Below are positions 11,160-26,359 of a stretch of DNA of 64,000 nt, in pieces. How positions within the stretch are numbered: position 1 is the first letter of the stretch; every line of letters begins with the position of its first letter. Source of the DNA: Punctularia strigosozonata HHB-11173 SS5 (taxonomy: Eukaryota; Basidiomycota; Agaricomycetes; Corticiales; Punctulariaceae); assembly GCF_000264995.1 (NCBI RefSeq), contig NW_006767433.1, positions 1,272,876 to 1,336,875 of the forward strand, in the 5' to 3' direction. The notes under the pieces were generated by a model, which saw nothing but the letters and a program-made list of their open reading frames with translations, was not told where the DNA came from and did no database searches. The translations under genes were made by a program, and so were the position numbers.

Positions 11160-14100
11160 ATGCCCACCTTCCGCCGGAAACGCGTCGTCCTCGTCGAGCC
11201 TTCCGCCGCGCTCCTCCACGCCGCCAAGACCCGCCCGGAGAAGGAGGTGTACTACCTCGCGCAGACGGGCGAGATCTTCGAGACATACGAGTGCGCGGCT
11301 CTTCCTATGTGTTCTAGCCACGGATCGCGTGGGCTCATCTTCCCTCTGGGTTCTTCTGCAGGGAGTATGCCGCACGGCTGTCCTTCTACAAGCTTAAGCA
11401 TTTTCAATGTGAGGTCTCGGGCAAGAGCAACCTCGACTACTTCCAGGCCTTGGACAGCGAGGCCCAGGAGGCCCGCACGATGCATTCGAGGTTCCCTGAG
11501 CAACTCAAGCCTGCGATCCTCAAGGCCGTTCAATGGCGTGAGTCCTTCCTCTACGCTCTTTCACAATTAACTTGGGTTGATATACCTGATTCTTCTCTGC
11601 TTAGAGGTAATGGGTCGACTAGACCATCTGGTAGAGGCGGTCTATGAGCGCTTCAAGGATCGGTATTTTGCTGGAGAACGTGAGCCGTTCTCGTCCGCTA
11701 CGCCTCAGCATCCCTGTGACATCATACAATAGGCGTCCTCGTCGAGATCCAGGGCGACAAGTACGTGTCAAATATCGTGAAGTAGTGCGACGCGCTCACA
11801 ACGTTCGTGTTCACAGGTTCCTCGCCCGAATAGCCCAGGTCTTTCCCCCGCGCCCGACGTCACCCATCAAAAACAACTATCTTCCGCACAAGTCGCCTTC
11901 AATGAGCCGACGGTCTCCCGGACCGGAAGAGCGACCCTGCCACGTCGTCCTGGGCGACCTCAAGATTCCCGTCAAGGACGCCGACATCGACGATCCTGCT
12001 GCGTACATCTACAAGGTGCAGATCATCGAGGAGGAAAGCGGGAAGGGCGCCGACTCGCGGAGCGACAAGAAGCTTTCCGCGAAGGAGCGCGATGCGAGAG
12101 AGGTGAACCGGCAGAAATGGAGCGGCAGCATAATGGAAGTACGATGTAACGAACTGAGGTCGGTGCTTCGTTCGGAGACGCGCCAGCTCGCTGCTCACAT
12201 ATATGCACATATGCATCCTAGTCGAGATCGCCTATCGTTCTCGAAATCTATCTTGCGGCGTTTCATTCGCGATTGCGTGGACCGGGACGCTGCCGTTGCC
12301 TCGCCTTGGACGGTGAAGCCATCTATCGCTGAGCGATATGGCGTCAGCTCCGAAATGCCTGAAGAGACCCGCAAGGGCGTCGATGCCATCAAGCGCAAAG
12401 AGAGCGACAAGCGGCGGAAGGTCTTTGATGACAAGGAAGGACCGCCTTCCAAGAAACGCAAGTCGGAGGAAGGCACGTCCCCGATACCCAGTAGTTTTCT
12501 TTAGTACTTGCTGAGAGTTTCAACCGTGCAGGTCCAGATGCCGTGCCTCCACTACCTGTTCCATCTCCAGTTAAGGTCGAGGAGGTCAAAAAGGAGAAGA
12601 AAAAGCCCATACGCTATCCAACCGAGGACCTCGACATCAGGTTGACGGACAAGGAGATCAAGAGCGGGATGAAGGTGCGACGACCGACACCCAGTCGCAG
12701 CACGTTACCTTTTGGCGAAGATCCCGCCGCTTTCGAAGGATTCCTCATGTCATACAACTTTCTTTGTGTCTACGGGTTAGTCCGAGTTTTTTCGCCTCCG
12801 TCGTCCTTTAACGGTCGTTGCAGGCAAATATTGCATCTCTCGGCGTTCACGCTGGACGACTATGAACATGCTCTTCGACATTCGCTTCAGCATCCGGTCC
12901 AACTCATATACGAGATCCACTCGACCTTAATCTACAACCTGCGCACGGTACCCTTCGAACGCCATAGTGCCGTGGTATCATTGCTGAACTCGAAAGACGC
13001 CGAACCTGAGAGATGCTTAGGCGTCACCATCGACCAGCTGACGGCTGCAATGGCTGATATTGGCAACAACTGGGAACGGGTACCATTGCGACATAGCGAA
13101 CAACGAGAAGGGTGGGAGGACGCTCTCGTTGGATGTCTGAAAGATGTGAGCTCCACCACTCGTGAAGACCGCAACAACTCACGCAGACCGGAATTTACAG
13201 CACGCCACTACCTCCGATTTTCCGCGCCTCAGGGAGATTCTGACCCGATTGTTGTTTGCGCCGGACATCTCCATCGATTCGCCGTCATCGGGCGAGTCGC
13301 CGTCAGCAGCAAGTAGCCCGCCGCCTACGACGTTGAGCGTTCCTTCGACACCGCAAGAACGATATCACACACTGCCACCTGCCGACAAGATCGCCATCTT
13401 GTCCTTCATGTGCGGCCTGGCGGTCTCCAGCAAGACCATACATGCTCATATGGAGGCCTGCGAGGAATCCCTCACCGCGCTCCGGAAGGAGAAGATTGAG
13501 GTCAACCGCACGAAGAAGCAGCTGTACGCCTGCCCCCTCACAGATTGTCTACCCCTTCGCTGACCACATTTTGCTGCCAGGTTGGAGGACATGGCAACTC
13601 TACTGGGCGAAGCTCAGGAGGTCGTGGAGAGCGCTGAGGCCAACGGCGGCGAGCAGTCGGATCACCCGCCGTCCGCGTCAGAGGAATCGGAGGCCGTCGC
13701 GTCGCGGAAGAAGCCGAAGAAGAAGGCGCAGGGCGGGTCGGCGAAGCAGCGTGAGGCGGCGCGGGCGAAAATGACCGCGGCGAAGCAGGCGCTGGCCGAG
13801 CGCCGGCGGCTGGATGAGGAGGTGAACAAGCTCGAGCGCAGGCTGGAGGGCATCGAGCGCGAGTTCCGCAAGCTGTTCGGCGCGATCCGCGTCAAACCGA
13901 TGGGCCGCGATCGGTTTTATAATCGTGTGTGGTGGTTCGATGGGATGGGATCTGCGTCGTTGTTGGGTAGTGGCGGCTCGGTGCAATATGGGACCGGCCG
14001 GGTGTTTGTGCAGGGTCCGAGCGAGTTTGATGTGCTGTTGTTGGAGAAGGTGGAGGGCGATTTGGCGGCGAGGCGACGTGATGAGGAGGGTGAGGAAGGT

Positions 14101-14507
14101 GTGCTGGGCGTGGGGCAGTGGGCGGTGTACGAGAACGTTGATGAGGTCGGTTCCCCGAGCTCCTGTCAAGATTCTGCAACAGTGGCCTGACCATATATAT
14201 GCAGGTGGAGCAGTTCATCGCCTGGCTCAACCCTAAGGGCGTCCGCGAGCTGGCGCTGAAGAATGCAATGACCAAGTGGTGGACGCATATCGCCCCGGGG
14301 ATGCGAAAACGCGCAGCGGTGGGTTCCTCTTTCTCTCCGATGTGTTTTCCCGTGAAGAACCGGCGCTGATCTGGATCGCAGGACCTGGAGACACATGCGA
14401 AGCTCCCCGACGCCCGACGCAGCCAAAGGAAGAGCGGTGGGATAGGCGAGCTCGGGCGCGAACCGTACATGCAATGGATTAATCGCCGGGCGAGCTCCGG
14501 AGCATGA
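11160..14507 (+). CDS. itc1: ISWI chromatin-remodelling accessory subunit (Acf1/Itc1)
   Basis: Itc1/Acf1 proteins pair with the ISWI ATPase, in yeast as the Isw2 complex, to space nucleosomes and repress genes. The multi-exon gene begins MPTFRRKRVVLVEP at 11160. Its N-terminus is a WAC domain: YYLAQTGEIFETYE, then EYAARLSFYKLKHFQCEVSG and SNLDYFQALDSE, followed by LVEAVYERFKDRYF. A second conserved block reads FSKSILRRFIRDCVDRDAA. The DDT domain lies at about 12700-13030 (FGEDPAAFEGFLMSYNFLCV, then ILHLSAFTLDDYEHAL). The C-terminus has the coiled-coil and WHIM-type region: RRLDEEVNKLERRLEGIERE, KPMGRDRFYNRVWWFDG, and after the last intron EPYMQWINRR. The stop is TGA at 14505-14507. Exons stay in phase through every junction checked, so the gene looks intact. 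Confidence 0.88.
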
Positions 14508-14847
14508 AGAAATGTTGCATAGCTATTTATCGTATTAGCACGTTTAGTGTACTAACCGCAAGAAGCTCATTGGTTGTAGAATCGCCGTCGTTGTACATGT
14601 TCACTACTACTCGTGTTTGTTTCCCAAGCTTTCTCAATGTATCGCCATGACGTCACACGTTTACCCCTCGATAACAACAGGATAACACTTCTCTTTCCCG
14701 ATCACGCTTGAATGTTCTTCTCCCATCGACCCCGGAACCACTGATGTGTCGCTTATCTCTCGGAACAACCACTTGACGGTTCTTATCTGTCGCCTCTGCG
14801 GCTCAGCCGCTCACCGTCTCTAACGCGCAAGGTTTTCACGACTCATC
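14508..14847. other. intergenic between itc1 and AVT-like gene
   Basis: About 340 bp with no gene. Contains the itc1 3' UTR and the promoter of the rightward transporter. Confidence 0.5.
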
Positions 14848-17200
14848 ATGACTTCCCTTCCCAACGTCAACAACTTTGTTTTCGGTTCGGCGGCTAGCGC
14901 GTACAGCGTGCGCGATGCCATAGCCTCTCGTATGTCTGCGTATATGCCACTCGTCCGGGAGTGTTGAACTGAACTTTTTGCAATGCAGACCGTCGTGCGC
15001 AATACCTGGTCACCAGTACCAATGTCGCCTCCTCTGTGTCTGACTACACCAGCTCGCTTGATGGAGAGGAGCACGAAGACGAGGACCTGATTCCCGAAGA
15101 GGATGACTTGGAAGCAGGGACGCCCGAGGGCGAAAGACCCGGCACGCGCCCGATTCGCGGCGCTACATGGGACGAATTGCAATGGGAGGACGACCTCACG
15201 CCAGTGCCCAGGGACGACGGCGGCGACCCGGGAATCTTGTTGCCTGCGCCGGGAGCACCTGGAGAGGGCATCGTCCGGTTACCCTCGACGACCACCAGAC
15301 CTATCCAGCAGAGCCTGTCGGGAGGGTCCGAGACGACACCCCTCCTGCGGAAGACCATCTCGTTCACGGAGCAGCGCCCGCCTGGCTCGGGGGTCGCGCA
15401 CGCTCCTTCTCCCAAGGTGCAGGCCACGCGAAGGCCCTCGCATGCATCTATGAAGTCGGTGCATCTCGTCCACGCCGGGAGCAGCACGTTTGGGCAGACG
15501 CTGTTCAACACCGTGGCGATCTTACTCGGTATCGGGATGCTCAGCGAGCCTCTCGCATTTGCGTGCGCGGGATGGGTGGGAGGATCGGCGCTGCTATTCT
15601 TCTACGGTATCCTAACATGCTACACGTAAGTACTTTTCTCTCCGCTTTTTCTCGTAATACGCGAACCTGAACCCCGATACAGTGCGAAGGTGCTAGGGAA
15701 AATCATGCACACGGATCCCCGGATCCGTTCTTACTCGGATGTTGCCCGCAAAGCGTTTGGTCCTCGAGCAACGCCGTTCATTAGCACGTTGTTCGTCCTG
15801 GAGCTCTTTGCGGTTAGCATTGCTCTCGTGACGCTATACGCTGACTCGCTGCACTCGATTGTCCCTATTCATTCAGCAAGTACATACAAGCTAATCGGCG
15901 CTGTGATGTAAGGATTCCCTATGAAAGTTTATCGTGCCAGAGATGATGTAACAGATTTTATCCACAGTCTAATACCCACGACGTTCATGCCCTTACGACT
16001 GCTATCGTTCACGTCCTTTGTCGGAATATTATCGACTATCTTCATCGTTATCGTCTTGTTTATTGACGGATTGGCCAAGAAAACGAGCCCCGGTAGCCTC
16101 TGGGAGCCAGCCAAGACCTCGATAGGTCCAACTTCTTTCGGTGAACTAGGCATTGCCTTTGGTGAGTACATCCGGCAGTTGTCGGTCTAAAATGCGATGC
16201 TGACCTTGACCGATGATGCACATAGGTTTGTTGATGGCAGGCGTAAGTACGTTTCGTGGAAATTGTCGAAGCCAGACTAATGCCTGTTTAGTTTTCGGGG
16301 CATGCCGTAATACCCTCACTCGCTCGTGATATGCAAGACCCATCGCAATTCGATACCATGGTAGACTGGGCATTCGTACGTCACCTGTGCTTGCAAGTGG
16401 CTTGTGCTGACCGAGGCACATCGCAGGCCGCAGCTACTGTCATTTATTTCTTGATTGGTGCCGCAGGTTTAGTCGCTGTGTCACCTTCGCGAACAAGTGA
16501 TCTGATGTTATCCGTAGGCTACCGCATGTTCGGACACAGTGTATATGACGAAGTCAGCAGGAACTTGATTTCGACTCCAGGCTACAATTCGACGCTCAAT
16601 AGGGTAGCTCTGTGGACCCTTGTCATTAGCCCCTTGTTAGTCCTCCCTTTTCTCGCTACTCGCTCCAAGCTTACGCGGTGATTCCAGATCGAAGTTTGCT
16701 CTCACCACCCGACCTGTGGGTTTTCTTGACTCTCGTCATCTCGAAAAGAAGCTGATGCCTCTCGATCTGCACAGGTGAACTACACCCTCGAGATCATGCT
16801 CGGGCTGGAAAGTTTTGCCACCACAGACGAGCACCGCATCAAGCCGCTGTCTGCTATCCAGCACACGCGCCATTTGCTTAGTTGGCGGCAGTTCTTCATT
16901 GCGCTCGAGCGTATCGGCTTCACGCTATGCTCCATTATTGTATCGATACTGGTACCGGAGTTCAGCGCGATGATGGCCTTCCTTGGGGCGTTCTCAGCTT
17001 TCATGCTATGCGTGATAGGCACGTCCATTGCACCCCTTCCTGCGTCGATGAAAACCTAACACGCTTTCGACGACTCAGGACCGATCTGCGCAAAGGTCGC
17101 GCTAGCGCACAGATGCTCCGTCATGGACGCAGCAATCATTATTACTGGCGTCGTAATGGCTGCATGGGGTACGGGAGCTGCGATCTGGTCCACCGGATGA
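14848..17200 (+). CDS. AVT-type vacuolar amino acid transporter (AAAP family)
   Basis: A member of the amino acid/auxin permease family, close in layout to yeast AVT proteins, which exchange neutral amino acids across the vacuolar membrane with protons. A long acidic cytosolic N-terminus (about 200 residues, SLDGEEHEDEDLIPEEDD) includes a TPLL dileucine-type sorting signal. The transporter core then begins with STFGQTLFNTVAILLGIGML, a typical first-helix motif of the family. Later blocks are AFGPRATPFISTLFVLELFA, LLSFTSFVGILSTIFIVIVL and FSGHAVIPSLARDMQDPSQF, the last highly typical of AVT proteins. Final helices are IALERIGFTLCSIIVSILVP and CAKVALAHRCS. The gene is split by many short introns. 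The start ATG at 14848 opens a short exon encoding MTSLPNVNNFVFGSA. The stop at 17198-17200 follows GTGAAIWSTG. Confidence 0.85.
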
Positions 17201-17917
17201 TGAGCGGAACTCCGTTTTCAGCAATGCATTGGGGTTAACGGTCACATTCGTCGCGAACAGTGTCCGATAATAGGCAATCATGATGAACCTGATCATCACA
17301 TCTGACGACGTGGCCCACAACAACAATACAAGGAGCCCACCAGAGCACAATTGGTTGGCACATGCAGCATATAAAATCGGAAATTCACCGAGGGCTGAGG
17401 GCTGAGTCGATCTGACCACATAGTCATTCTGTGACCAACCACACGCACCGATGCGATATATCCTTGATTCAAGGACGTAGCACGCGGAGTTTCTAGGTTC
17501 CTGTTCTCTGCATCTCACTTGCTTCAGTCTCATCGAATCTACCCTGAATGGCATTGCCTCTGCACTCCTCACTCATTCATTGCCACTATCAGGAGCTCGG
17601 AATGCTCAATTCATCGTCGACGCTCCCAACGCGTTATGTCTTCAGGTTTTCAATGGAATGCAAGAGGCATTGCTGTATCGTACGAGAGAGCGTGATGGTA
17701 GATGTTTTCGTATTTGGAGCCGCGATGTTGATGCAGAACTCCCTGTACCATACCTGCTGTCCGCACTCCCGCGGAAGTGCGCTTTTCAAAGTTGCAGCTG
17801 CGTGGCAGGCAAATGGGTGCGACGATCAGACACGATACAATACCAGTACATCGATACAGAGATGATCATCGTTCGCCGTTGTGGATTGGTGCCGGCGTAG
17901 CTCCTTTTCTTGACGGT
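17201..17917. other. convergent intergenic, no gene recognised
   Basis: About 720 bp between two genes whose 3' ends face each other, longer than usual for a convergent pair in this window. Only short, unconvincing open frames are present. Confidence 0.45.
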
Positions 17918-18867
17918 TTAGTGCGCCGTAGCCGCGTGCGCGATGATCTTCGTAAGTTCTGCACATTACCGAGATCAGCGATTGTCAGGCTCGTCGAGGG
18001 GAGAATACATACGGGGAAGCTTGATGTCCTCTTGTACGACTGTCGACGAGATCTGGTTATCAGGGTTCACCGGAATGGTCACGACACCGGTCGTGGCATC
18101 GTGTTGCCATCCCAGTTTCGAGAGGAATGCCTCGTAATCAGCGCCTGAGCGTAATGTTCTTTTAGAGCAGAATTCAACGGGCGAATATGATGAGGTACAC
18201 ACCCTCGAGATCGAGATACAAGCTCAGCCGCGCGCTGCTGATCCGCTTGAAGGCGGCCTTGACGGCACGGAGGACTACCTCACGAATCGCGTCCTCGAAG
18301 CCGACGAACTCGACTGTGTAGTTCTCGCGCAGCGCCTCCAGCTCGTCCGAGCGATAGTACTCCCAAAACGCCGGGAAGCGGCATTGCTTCAGGAAGGTTT
18401 CCAGCTGGGTGAGCTGGGGGAGGAGGGTCGGCAGCGGGTCAGGCTCTTCTGCGTTGGCGTTGGGCGGTCGGTCGTCGAGGAGGGCGAGCGCGAGGTGGAA
18501 ATCGGGGTGTGGGGAGACAGAGAGGGATTTGAGGAGGATGTTAACAACTACATCGGCATTGTAGAGGTCCGGGTTGAATTGGTACCTGTAGAATGAGAGG
18601 TCAAGAAAAGAATACTTATGAGACTAATGTACACGCACAACTTGAGGATGGCGAGGTTTGCAAGGCAGTCGTACTCCTGGCTGCGTATTTGGTGATAAAG
18701 GTAGTCCTCCAGGATGCTGACATTGGAGGGGTTGTAACGATCTGTACCGCGGCGGTTAAGGAATGGGCATAGATATTTCTTGGCTTCGTACCAACGCCGG
18801 ACACGAGGTTCTCGATAACCTCAGTCCTGGTGGGCGGCGACAGCCATGCAGATGTAGCAGATGCCAT
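17918..18867 (-). CDS. EIF3K: translation initiation factor eIF3 subunit K
   Basis: A small non-core subunit of the eIF3 complex that helps load the 40S ribosome. It begins MASATSAWLSPPTRTEVIEN at 18867. DRYNPSNVSILEDYL and SQEYDCLANLAILKLYQFNP match the conserved N-terminal HEAT-like part of eIF3k. Next come VVVNILLKSLSVSPHPDFHL, then QCRFPAFWEYYRSDEL, GFEDAIREVVLRAV and RISSARLSLYLDLE. After an intron near 18150-18195 follow the C-terminal winged-helix residues EAFLSKLGWQHDATTGVVTI and a last small exon ending LTKIIAHAATAH. The stop is at 17918-17920. The family's usual length is about 220-240 residues, which fits. It is divergent from the WDR5-like gene with only 109 bp between the start codons. 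Confidence 0.88.
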
Positions 18868-18976
18868 GTTCAATGAGCGTCCGTTAGCCGATATGGTGGG
18901 AGGTAAGGAAACCGAGAGGGTGCAAGTAAGATGGATCTGAGGCAAGGACCACAAACTTTTTAGCGCCAGAAGCAAG
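18868..18976. promoter_or_regulatory. 109-bp shared promoter of eIF3k and WDR5-like genes
   Basis: The two start codons (18867 minus, 18977 plus) are 109 bp apart, so both 5' UTRs and the promoter elements of two housekeeping genes must fit here or overlap the genes. No clear TATA box is visible, in keeping with housekeeping expression. Confidence 0.55.
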
Positions 18977-21786
<2,810 letters not shown>

Positions 21787-22283
21787 GTTGTGGTAGCGGT
21801 CATCATCCCTGTTATGTATTATTAGTTGCATTACTACGACATCACGCGCAATATCATCACGATTCTTTGCATGCAATTACTGTTGAGTGTGATTCCATGA
21901 GTGGTGAAATCTCGCTTGGGGCGATCGTGCCGGTGCGTCCCGCTCGACGATCATCGCGCTCGCGCTAGAACGCCTTCGGGGCACTGCCACTCGACCGTCG
22001 GCCTCGATATGGTTTCATTAGGGCCCTTACTCCGCCGATATTGCATTACAACTTCACGGCAGAAGCGGATGGGGCGCTAGCACTGGCGGACCCATGGGTC
22101 GCTATATCAGTCTGGGAGCTGAGCACTCGGCGCGCCATATCCCCCGACCCATAGCGTTTCTGGGCGCTTGCTTTGGTGAGCAACATCACCGCCCGAAGCC
22201 CCTTTGTTGAAAACTGAGCGACCCGCGTGTCTCTCGGAACGATAGCGCGTATATAGAGCGGCGTTCCGTCTCCTGTAACCTTC
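21787..22283. other. intergenic; unassigned minus-strand open frame
   Basis: Holds the polyubiquitin 3' UTR and the calpain promoter. A minus-strand frame is open from about 22400 to a stop at 22046 and is not obviously random, but I cannot match it to a family, and its 5' part overlaps the proposed first calpain exon. Confidence 0.35.
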
Positions 22284-25200
22284 ATGCTGAACCAGCAGTC
22301 CGTCGAACCGGGAACGGTACACACAGAGATGCGCAATGCGGACGAAGTGCTTCGGATGGTCAGGACGGAGTGGCCGCAGGAGTTCGACCAGAAGCCCGAG
22401 AGAGCTGTGAGTGTCCTTCTGGAATTGCGTGTACATTAGGGTTGACGCGGTAATTCTGCGTATGAAGGGGCTTCTGATCACGGATGAGCTTGCGAAGGCC
22501 ACGAAGAGGTGCAGGACGAAGGTAGAAAGGATTGCGAAGGAATGCCGGTCCGTTGGTTAGTCGGTTAGATGACGAAAATCCTCGCTGATCAGCGGTGTCA
22601 AACACAGTAAACGTAACCGCCGATTTCGGTGAGCCCATCAAGACACCTGTGCATGCCAATAAGTATGCTGATTGTACGTATCGACAGTGATATCGAGTTC
22701 GACATCGAAGAAGATCGCGCTCGCTGCTTGCACGACCTCACGCTATCGGACGAGGACGGGCTGAAGCCCAGCGACGTTCAACGCGTCTCGGAAATATTCA
22801 GAAATCCCGCGTTCTTCATCGACGGCGCGACATCCGGCGATATCGTGCAAGGCAATCTCGGGAACTGTTGGTTCTTGTCCGCGCTTGCGACCGTCAGCAC
22901 CATTCCCGAGCTCATCGAGAAGATCTGTGTCGCGGTAAGCCATATGCGGTTAGCGCCTCGAGGAATTGTACCTCTGAACACGGCCATGCAGCGTGATGAG
23001 ATCGTTGGCATCTACGGGTTCATTTTCTACAGGGACTGTGGATGGTCTGAGGTCATCATTGACGAGTACGTCTAATCAGATGCGACGATGAAGTCGTTGT
23101 CTCTTACCTTGAGTTACCACAGCCAACTGTTCACTCGCATCCCAAAATACGAGGAGTTGAAGCCTAGCGTACGTTCCCTTGCACCCTATTTGTCTCGGAC
23201 ATAGTCCAATCAGCCTTACAGGAGCAAAAGTTGTACAAGAACGATAAGGATCTATACAACAGCACTGCACGTCTTGGATCCAAGGCGCTATACTTCTCGT
23301 CGTGCGGATCGGACAACGAGACATGGGTGTAAGTCGTCTACGTCTCGTTCTTCTCGTATTTGCTCATATTCGCCAGGCCCTTGATAGAGAAGGCATATGC
23401 CAAACTGTACGGGGATTACAACTCCATACAGGGAGGCCAAGCTTCATACGCTATCGAAGACCTGACCGGGTACGGACAGCATCTAAGATGTCTGACATAC
23501 ATGCACTTACGGCGTTATACAGAGGCGTTGCCAACACATTTCATCCGGCCGATATCTTGGATACGGACCGGTTCTGGAGAGAAGACCTCATGCGCGCGAA
23601 TCAAGATCGCTTGTTTGGGTGCTCAATCGAGAAGATGAATGGAGAGGACGCGGATGATAACGTTAAGGGTATGCTTTCAGTCTTTGAGCACAGGTGCACA
23701 ACTCAGCGTCGTATTCTGATAGGCATTCTGACGTGTGCGTGATCATCAAAGCACACTGATGGGACAGAACGACTCATGATGATCCTGTTTTCAGCTCATG
23801 CATATTCCGTGATCCGCGCCATTGAAGTTCGAGGTTCGTATAGCAGACCGTAACACCTGAGATGTCCTGACAGATGCTTGCCTTAGGGAAGCGGTTTCTA
23901 AAAGTTCGCAATCCTTGGGGAAGGAGTGAATGGTCCGGTCGTTGGAGCGACGGCTCAAAGGAATGGACACAAGATTGGCTCGCTGCCCTTCCAGAACTTG
24001 GTCATAAATTCGGTGACGACGGCGAATTCTTAATGGAATGTAAGCACGTCTTGCGGTCCATTCCTTCTTCTACGAGGTTACTGATCCATTGTTTAGATCG
24101 TGATTGGCTTTCTACGTTCACCTTGATCGACAAGACACGTCTCTTCGATTCTACCTGGGCGATGAGCTCTCAATGGCTGAATGTCGCCTCTCGACCCTTC
24201 CCGTGTAAGGTACTCGTTGCATTGCCGGGCCGTCTTCTGACACTATGTTGCCAGCTGCTTGGCGATTTGGGGACGTATCGTGTGAGCAAGTCTTGCATGA
24301 CACACAGATGGCATTGTTTCATACTTCTGTTAGTTACGTTTTCCATCCGCGAAGATACGCCTGCCGTCATCGTCCTGGCGAAAGCCGAAACGCGATATTT
24401 CAAGGAGCTCAACGGCCCATATGAGTGGTCGTTGGAGTTCTTGGTTTTCGAGAGAGACGGAACGGAGCCCATTATCAGCTCGGTGCACGATACGCTGTGG
24501 GGCCGCAGCGTCACGGCGGAGATCGACCTGCATGCAGGGGAGTACGTGGTACATGTAAGAGGATAATCCGACTTCGTTTGCCAGCTCAGCAGCTGACGTC
24601 GCCGAAGGTTCGGTTGGATAAGCGGCTGTGCAAGTCGCCGAATTTCACGCATGAGGGTATGCCGAAATGGAACGGGCGCAAGCGGACGCGCAAGCTCACC
24701 GAGATGGCGTTGAGCGCCAGTATCGCTGCGAGTAAGGACTCAAATCCAGTGGCGCGTCTTCCAGTATACTGACATCGATTCTGAAGACTTCGATGCAACG
24801 CGAGTATTCTCCCGCATCATCGACGATATCTATGGTGGCTGACGGGACTGAAAACAGGGGTTGGATTCAGCAGCTTCCCGTCCCAACCGAGTCGTTCATC
24901 GGGAAGGATCTCACCGAAATGGAAATCAGCTTTCACCGCGATCTCGCGAGGAAAACCGCGCAAACTTTGGCCGCCGCGACCCACAACTTTCGAGAGCGAG
25001 GTTTCCCGACCCAGGCGGACCGTGTCCTCGACCGCCATGCGCCGGATGACGGGCCCGAGCCGATATCGCCTGAAGGCGATCCCGATGCCTTGTGGGCGGA
25101 ACGGCCTGAAGATCCACTGACGCCCGTCGTGCCACACACGCGGGAAGACACTCCAGCTTCTGACGCTCATGATGTGGTTCACGACCTTATTATGTGCAAC

Positions 25201-25668
25201 ATATGCACAGTGAGCCTGAGTCCTTTCAACTTCCGGCCACACTTCCTGATCACGATCGCTGCATAGATGTATCCGTTGTTTGGGCCTCGCTATCATTGCC
25301 TTGAGTCAGTTCCTTCGCTATCATTCCACGTTAAGTTTTACGCTGACCGTCCCCTTGCCCAGTGCTGAATGTCCCGACATAGACATCTGTCACGAATGCA
25401 TGAGCTCAGGTAGACACCCTGCAAGCCACAAGATGCTACGTATCAACACCCCAGCCGAAGCGGCGTCATTGGAGGTACCGGTAAGCACGCCCCATGTGTA
25501 TGTCGATTGTTGGCCATCCTGATGCTGTTTAAGCATGACCCCCTGGAAGATGTTGTGATAGGATTGAAGGTGTACACGAAACGCACTGCACCGGCGACTA
25601 TCAAGGGTCAGTTAAGGCACGGGAAGGTACTGAGATGGGTGAAAGAAAACAAGAACAAGTCAGTTTGA
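22284..25668 (+). CDS. calpain-like cysteine protease with ZZ zinc finger
   Basis: A family C2 cysteine protease. The full catalytic triad is visible: Cys in GNLGNCWFLSALA, His in AHAYSVIRAIEVR, and Asn in NPWGRSEWSGRWSDGS. The oxyanion-loop region precedes the Cys as QGNLGN. A helical N-terminal segment reads LLITDELAKATKRCRTKVER. A calpain C2-like beta-sandwich follows the protease core (PYEWSLEFLVFERDG, then SVTAEIDLHAGEYVVHV). After a linker with many Pro and Asp comes a ZZ zinc finger: CNIC, PLFGPRYHC, CPDIDICHEC and a His pair in HPASHK. The protein ends VLRWVKENKNKSV. The gene has many introns. The start at 22284 is the weakest point: it gives MLNQQS and an in-phase 61-nt intron to 22467 ending in AAG. 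An ATG at 22462 is an alternative. Confidence 0.82.
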
Positions 25669-26359
25669 GGTCGTCCCATATCAATTGTCCATGCACTGCG
25701 AATTCGACGAAATTTACTTGTGTAGGGTATGCTGGCATGTCGCGTTGCACAAGATGTCATCTTTCTAGCCTGGCTCCCAGGCATTGCGGTTCCAGAGAAG
25801 GTGGCCGTGCGCGCTCTGATCCCAGTGGTTTGTGCGCTGCCGCACTTGCGAAATCTGTGACAGCATCGTAGGTTATACAAAGCTTTCGATCAGAAAGTGG
25901 TCGCAACACTCTACTTCCGGTTACCGGCGACAAAAAGTTGAATATACACGCCGATCGCTCACGCATGACACCTCCGCGATCAGATGTTTGACCTATACTT
26001 ACTCCAGGTGTATTGCTTGAAGTGCAACAGACAGCCGGGATCGATCCAAAGGGAATGGCTGTGGTGCATGGCACTGCAATCATCATGAACGCCATACATT
26101 GTGCACTGGAGGATATCAATAAGTCGTGAGGTGCATTGCTTACGAACGCAACTGGCAGTCCTTGCGCGATTGCATGCCGATCTCTGACCAGACGACAGGG
26201 CTTCATAAATCATGCCAAGCATTCCGAGGCGTTGCGCTTGTTCTCCCCATTTCGATTCTGGATACTGCAACTTGGTTCATCTGCGTCAACGAGCTTCTGT
26301 CACTGCATTGCTGCTGACACTCCGCGCTTGTCCAACATCGAACGAAACTCGCGTTTGCC
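25669..26359. other. intergenic with unassigned exon-like segment
   Basis: No complete gene. On the plus strand, 26008-26129 could encode a short peptide (AGIDPKGMAVVHGTAIIMNA core) followed by a stop, which reads like a protein rather than noise. I cannot place it in a gene, and it may be a relic or a terminal exon. Confidence 0.35.

Noticed and set aside
25757-26206. 149-codon minus-strand open frame after the calpain gene.
   Set aside because: No family resemblance, no supporting splice or start context, and it overlaps a more protein-like plus-strand segment.
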